From positions 62,001-126,000 of the forward strand of contig RAYR01000001.1 of NCBI GenBank assembly GCA_003612405.1: 64,000 nucleotides of DNA, read 5' to 3'. This document shows, one piece after another, positions 60,326 through 64,000 of this stretch (position 1 is the first letter of the stretch; each line of letters starts with the position of its first letter). The notes under the pieces were generated by a model. That model saw only the letters and a list, made by a program, of their open reading frames with translations. It ran no database searches and was not told where the DNA came from. Position numbers and translations under genes: made by a program. The DNA is from a bacterium 0.1xD8-71 (GTDB taxonomy: Bacteria > Bacillota > Clostridia > Lachnospirales > Lachnospiraceae).

Positions 60326-61345
60326 ATGAAAGAGAAGTTAGAACAGATCAAAGCGGAAGCACTGCGCCAGATTGAGGCCAGTGATGCTTTGGAAAAACTC
60401 AATGAAGTCAGAGTCAATTATCTTGGTAAGAAAGGGGAACTGACGGCAGTATTAAAGGGGATGAAAGATGTTGCGCCGGAAGAGCGGCCGAAGGTCGGGC
60501 AGCTTGTCAATGAGACCAGGGAAGAGATTGAGAAGGTACTGGATGCCTCTGTCAGGAAGATGGAAAAGATGGTCCGGGAAGCAAAGATGAAGAAGGAAGT
60601 CATCGATGTGACCCTGCCTGCCAGAAAGAATAATGTGGGACACAGACATCCCAACACCATTGCCTTAGAAGAGGTGGAGAGAATCTTTATCGGCATGGGC
60701 TATGAGGTGGTGGAAGGCCCCGATGTGGAGAAGGATTATTATAACTTTGAAGCACTGAATATTCCGGCGGATCATCCGGCCAAGGATGAGCAGGATACCT
60801 TCTATATTACAGGAGATATTCTTTTAAGGACACAGACCTCATCCACCCAGGTACATGAGATGGAAAAAGGCAAACTGCCGATTCGTATGATCGCACCGGG
60901 AAGGGTGTTCCGTTCCGATGAGGTGGATGCCACCCATTCCCCTTCCTTCCATCAGATTGAAGGTCTGGTGATTGATAAGAATATCACGTTTGCAGATTTA
61001 AAGGGAACGTTGGCGGAGTTCGCCAAAGAACTGTTTGGGGAGGAGACGAAGGTAAAATTCAGACCCCATCATTTCCCGTTCACGGAGCCCAGTGCGGAGA
61101 TGGATGTGACCTGCTTTAAGTGCGGCGGTACGGGCTGCCGGTTCTGTAAGGGCGAGGGCTGGATTGAGATTCTGGGCTGCGGTATGGTACATCCCCATGT
61201 GCTGGAGATGAGCGGCATTGACCCGGAGCAGTATACCGGGTTTGCCTTCGGTGTGGGACTGGAGCGTATCGCGCTGTTAAAATATGAGATTGACGATATG
61301 AGACTGCTGTATGAGAACGATATCCGTTTCCTCAGACAATTCTAA
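60326..61345 (+). CDS. pheS: Phenylalanine--tRNA ligase alpha subunit
   Basis: Catalytic class II subunit, 339 residues. The N-terminal coiled coil (residues 1-90) binds tRNA; motif 2 is represented by [22 protein letters not shown] (two blocks, about 193-214) and motif 3 by [16 protein letters not shown] (about 306-321). [15 protein letters not shown] loop (about 262-275) is a normal feature of many bacterial PheS. AAAGGAG lies before the ATG at 60326; the upstream frame is the T-box. Expression is controlled by the T-box riboswitch. Confidence 0.96.
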   Translation: MKEKLEQIKAEALRQIEASDALEKLNEVRVNYLGKKGELTAVLKGMKDVAPEERPKVGQLVNETREEIEKVLDASVRKMEKMVREAKMKKEVIDVTLPARKNNVGHRHPNTIALEEVERIFIGMGYEVVEGPDVEKDYYNFEALNIPADHPAKDEQDTFYITGDILLRTQTSSTQVHEMEKGKLPIRMIAPGRVFRSDEVDATHSPSFHQIEGLVIDKNITFADLKGTLAEFAKELFGEETKVKFRPHHFPFTEPSAEMDVTCFKCGGTGCRFCKGEGWIEILGCGMVHPHVLEMSGIDPEQYTGFAFGVGLERIALLKYEIDDMRLLYENDIRFLRQF

Positions 61346-61370
61346 TGGGCGGATCAGAAAGGAAAAGAAT

Positions 61371-61601
61371 ATGCCTCATGTAAAAATCAAGTGCTTTTCC
61401 GGCAGGAGTGAGGAGCAGAAGAGAAGATGTGCACAAAAAATCGCAGAAGACATATCTGAAATACTGGTATGTGATATTTCGAGTGTCTCTGTTGCGATTG
61501 AAGATGTTGAAAAGGAAGCCTGGAAAGAGGAAGTTTGGGATAAAGATATGGCGGCCGATAAAGATTTGTTATATAAGAAGCCGGAATACACATATGATTA
61601 A
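61371..61601 (+). CDS. 4-oxalocrotonate tautomerase-like small protein
   Basis: A 76-residue protein of the tautomerase superfamily (PptA-like). After Met removal it would begin with the catalytic Pro1 (MPHVKIKCF). It also has the SSVSVAIEDV beta strand typical of the family. Compared with classical 4-OT (about 62 residues), it has a C-terminal extension similar to PptA. The arginines that bind the substrate carboxylate are not clearly positioned. AAAGGA precedes the ATG. It lies between pheS and pheT, so it is under T-box control. Confidence 0.8.
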   Translation: MPHVKIKCFSGRSEEQKRRCAQKIAEDISEILVCDISSVSVAIEDVEKEAWKEEVWDKDMAADKDLLYKKPEYTYD

Positions 61602-61683
61602 ATTTTGTTTCAAATGGCAGATCTCATAATTTACCGATAATTATTTATAGAAAAGAAAGATAAAGAAAGGAAAAGGAATCAGC

Positions 61684-64000
61684 ATGAATACAGCATTATC
61701 ATGGATTAAGGCGTATGTACCGGATTTAGAGTGTACAGACCAGGAATATATGGACGCGATGACGCTCTCCGGCACGAAAGTGGAAGGGTATACAAGACTT
61801 GACAAAAATCTGGAGAAAATCGTGGTCGGTCAGATTGACAAGATCGAAAAACATCCCGATGCGGATAAACTGATTGTCTGCCAGGTGAATATCGGCAATG
61901 AGGTAATCCAGATTGTCACCGGTGCCAATAATGTGAAAGAAGGCGATAAAGTACCGGTTGTCCTGGACGGCGGTAAAGTGGCAGGCGGCCATGACGGCGG
62001 ACCGCTGCCGGAAGAAGGCATTAAGATCAAGGCAGGCAAACTGCGCGGCGTGCCCTCCAATGGGATGATGTGTTCCATTGAGGAACTGGGTTCCAGTCGG
62101 GACATGTATCCGGAAGCACCGGAGGAGGGAATCTATATTTTGGACAAGGATGTGCCGGTGGGAGCAGATGCCGTGGAACTATTGGGACTTAGAGATACGG
62201 TTTTTGAGTATGAAGTGACTTCAAACCGCGTAGACTGTTACAGTGTGATTGGTATTGCCAGGGAGGCGGCAGCTACTTTCCGGAAGCCTTTTATCCTGCC
62301 GGAGGTGACGGTGAAAGGCAATGGCGAAAAAGTGGAGGACTATATCAGTGTGGAGGTGCACGATCAGGAGCTTTGTCCCAGATACTGTGCAAGGGTATGT
62401 AAGAATATCAAGATCGGCCCTTCTCCCAGGTGGATGCAGAGACGCCTTGCGGCCAGCGGAATCCGGCCCATCAACAATCTGGTGGATATTACCAACTATG
62501 TGATGGAAGAGTATGGACAGCCCATGCATGCTTATGACTTAAGCACCATTGCCGGGCATAAGATTATTGTGCGCAGGGCAAAGGACGGTGATGTGTTCCA
62601 GACGCTGGATGGCCAGGACAGGGCTCTGGATGCGGATGTACTGATGATCTGCGATGCAGAGAAAGAGGTTGGTATTGCCGGCATCATGGGCGGTGAGAAT
62701 TCCAAGATTACAGATGATGTGACAACTGTACTTTTTGAGGCGGCTACTTTCAATGGCGCCAATATCCGTAAATCTGCCAAGCGAGTGGGACTGCGTACAG
62801 ATGCCTCCGGCAAGTTCGAGAAAGGATTGGATCCCCACAATGCGGAGGCGGCCATCAACAGAGCCTGCCAGTTGATTGAGGAGTTCGGCTGCGGTGAAGT
62901 GGTGGACGGCATCGTGGATGTGTGCGGACAGATGAAGGAGGAAGTGGTGCTTCCTTTTGAGCCGGAACGGTATAACAGACTGCTTGGCACGCAGGTATCC
63001 AGAGAGGAAATGCTTGCCATTTTCAAGATGATCGAGGTGGCATATGACGAGGCTTCCAACAGCCTGACCGTGCCCACTTTCCGTCAGGATATCTTAAGAC
63101 AGTGTGATATTGCGGAGGAAGTGGCGAGATTTTACGGGTATGATAAGATTCCCACCACCCTGCCCACCGGAGAGGCAACTACCGGTAAACTGCCCTTTAA
63201 ATTACGGATTGAACAGAAGGCAAGGGACATTGCGGAGTACTGTGGTTTTTCCCAGGGAATGTGTTATTCCTTTGAGAGTCCCAAGGTGTTCGACAAACTG
63301 CTTCTTGCACCGGACGATCCGGCCAGAGCGGCCATTACCATTGCCAATCCCCTGGGAGAAGATTTCTCCATCATGCGGACAGTTCCTTTACATGGTATGC
63401 TGACAAGTCTTGCCACCAACTATAACAGGCGCAACAAAGAAGTGCGGCTCTATGAACTGGGCAATATTTATCTGCCCAAGGCGCTGCCGCTTACGGAGCT
63501 GCCGGAGGAGAGAATGGAGTTTACCCTGGGCATGTACGGCGACGGAGATTTCTTCACCATGAAAGGCGTAGTGGAAGAGTTCTTTGACAGCATCGGTATG
63601 AGAAAGAAGGCGGTTTACGATCCGGATGCCGGTAGAAATTATCTGCATCCGGGAAGGCAGGCCAATATTATCTATGAAGGTGTTCTGGTGGGATATCTGG
63701 GCGAGGTACATCCGGAAGTCTGCGATAATTACGACATGAAAACAAGGGCTTATGTGGCGGTGCTTGATATGCCGGCAGTGATCCCTTTTGCAACCTTCGA
63801 CCGTAAGTACGAGGGGATTGCCAAGTATCCGGCAGTGCTTCGGGATATCAGTATGGTGGTGCCCAAGGAGATTATGGCGGGTCAGATTGAATCCGTGATT
63901 GCCCAGCGTGGCGGCAAGATCCTGGAGGATTATCAGCTCTTTGATATTTATGAGGGTGATCAGATTAAGGATGGCTATAAGTCGATAGCTTATTCCATTA
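61684..64000 (+). CDS. pheT: Phenylalanine--tRNA ligase beta subunit (3' end outside window)
   Basis: Large subunit that binds tRNA and edits mischarged Tyr-tRNA. The open frame runs from the ATG at 61684 past the right edge, so about 772 of the usual 800 residues are visible. In order: the N-terminal tRNA-binding OB fold (VVGQIDKIEKHPDADKLIVC, about residues 46-65), the B3/B4 editing domain (RVCKNIKIGPSPRWMQRRL, about 238-256), the B5 domain, and the class II-like core (EEVARFYGYDKIPTTLP), ending in the anticodon-binding FDX domain. Its ribosome site is AAAGGAAAAGGA. Confidence 0.95.
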   Translation, partial: MNTALSWIKAYVPDLECTDQEYMDAMTLSGTKVEGYTRLDKNLEKIVVGQIDKIEKHPDADKLIVCQVNIGNEVIQIVTGANNVKEGDKVPVVLDGGKVAGGHDGGPLPEEGIKIKAGKLRGVPSNGMMCSIEELGSSRDMYPEAPEEGIYILDKDVPVGADAVELLGLRDTVFEYEVTSNRVDCYSVIGIAREAAATFRKPFILPEVTVKGNGEKVEDYISVEVHDQELCPRYCARVCKNIKIGPSPRWMQRRLAASGIRPINNLVDITNYVMEEYGQPMHAYDLSTIAGHKIIVRRAKDGDVFQTLDGQDRALDADVLMICDAEKEVGIAGIMGGENSKITDDVTTVLFEAATFNGANIRKSAKRVGLRTDASGKFEKGLDPHNAEAAINRACQLIEEFGCGEVVDGIVDVCGQMKEEVVLPFEPERYNRLLGTQVSREEMLAIFKMIEVAYDEASNSLTVPTFRQDILRQCDIAEEVARFYGYDKIPTTLPTGEATTGKLPFKLRIEQKARDIAEYCGFSQGMCYSFESPKVFDKLLLAPDDPARAAITIANPLGEDFSIMRTVPLHGMLTSLATNYNRRNKEVRLYELGNIYLPKALPLTELPEERMEFTLGMYGDGDFFTMKGVVEEFFDSIGMRKKAVYDPDAGRNYLHPGRQANIIYEGVLVGYLGEVHPEVCDNYDMKTRAYVAVLDMPAVIPFATFDRKYEGIAKYPAVLRDISMVVPKEIMAGQIESVIAQRGGKILEDYQLFDIYEGDQIKDGYKSIAYSI

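Noticed and set aside
1-64000. Prophage, insertion sequences, CRISPR arrays, tRNA and rRNA genes
   Set aside because: I looked for integrase and transposase proteins, regularly spaced repeats and tRNA-like ends, and saw none that could be supported.

Overview
The window looks like a chromosomal segment of an anaerobic Firmicute of the class Clostridia, most probably a Lachnospiraceae gut commensal. Supporting signs are a moderate G+C content, strong AGGAGG-type ribosome binding sites, an rnf operon in the order CDGEAB, a CotH-family protein, SpoIID- and SleB-like proteins, a biotin-dependent sodium-pump decarboxylase operon, ATP-dependent PEP carboxykinase, and neighbouring DUF6323/DUF6179-like genes. 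I saw no prophage, insertion sequence, CRISPR array, rRNA or tRNA gene. Most genes lie on the + strand in operons.

Layout. 1-4936: the end of a metallophosphoesterase gene, scpA-scpB (chromosome segregation), a CotH-like membrane protein and a D,D-carboxypeptidase. 5092-10347: a five-gene biotin/sodium decarboxylase operon with two different carboxyltransferase subunits, one biotin carrier and the OadG and OadB membrane subunits. 10609-16962: TetR and RpiR regulators, a flavoprotein, cmk, ispH overlapping rpsA, and cheR. 17047-18150 (-): an exonuclease. 18345-23457: rnfCDGEAB, the ferredoxin:NAD+ ion pump. 23475-27919: a kinase / LRR / VWA / PP2C / metal-binding cluster that matches a TerY-phosphorylation triad and starts 17 bases after rnfB. 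27959-33970: an Fe-S aldo/keto reductase, two small envelope proteins, ApbE (flavin transferase for Rnf-type proteins), a GH25 lysozyme, an AP2-domain protein and a SleB-type hydrolase. 34058-39751: thrC, two uncharacterised paired genes, a secreted protein, a MATE exporter and a lipoprotein. 39827-44933: citrate synthase (-), deoC, an atypical solitary flagellin and pckA. 45060-47707: a MarR/flavodoxin pair behind a perfect operator, a ClbS/DfsB-like protein and a WYL regulator. 47816-56478: a GH125 mannosidase (-), MoxR/DUF58/DUF4129-like genes, a YhfC protease and two lipoproteins. 56561-56790: a probable 6S RNA. 56902-64000: a SpoIID-like protein, YihY, and a T-box-controlled pheS / tautomerase / pheT unit that runs off the right edge.

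How it fits together. Three energy and carbon modules meet around the oxaloacetate/pyruvate node and ion gradients: the biotin decarboxylase operon (Na+ export), PEP carboxykinase with citrate synthase, and Rnf. ApbE would flavinylate RnfD and RnfG. The phospho-signalling cluster appears to be co-transcribed with rnf, which is the most intriguing arrangement here. A two-hairpin repeat with compensatory base changes follows both oadA and pckA. All functions are read from sequence motifs and family knowledge; no database search was run.
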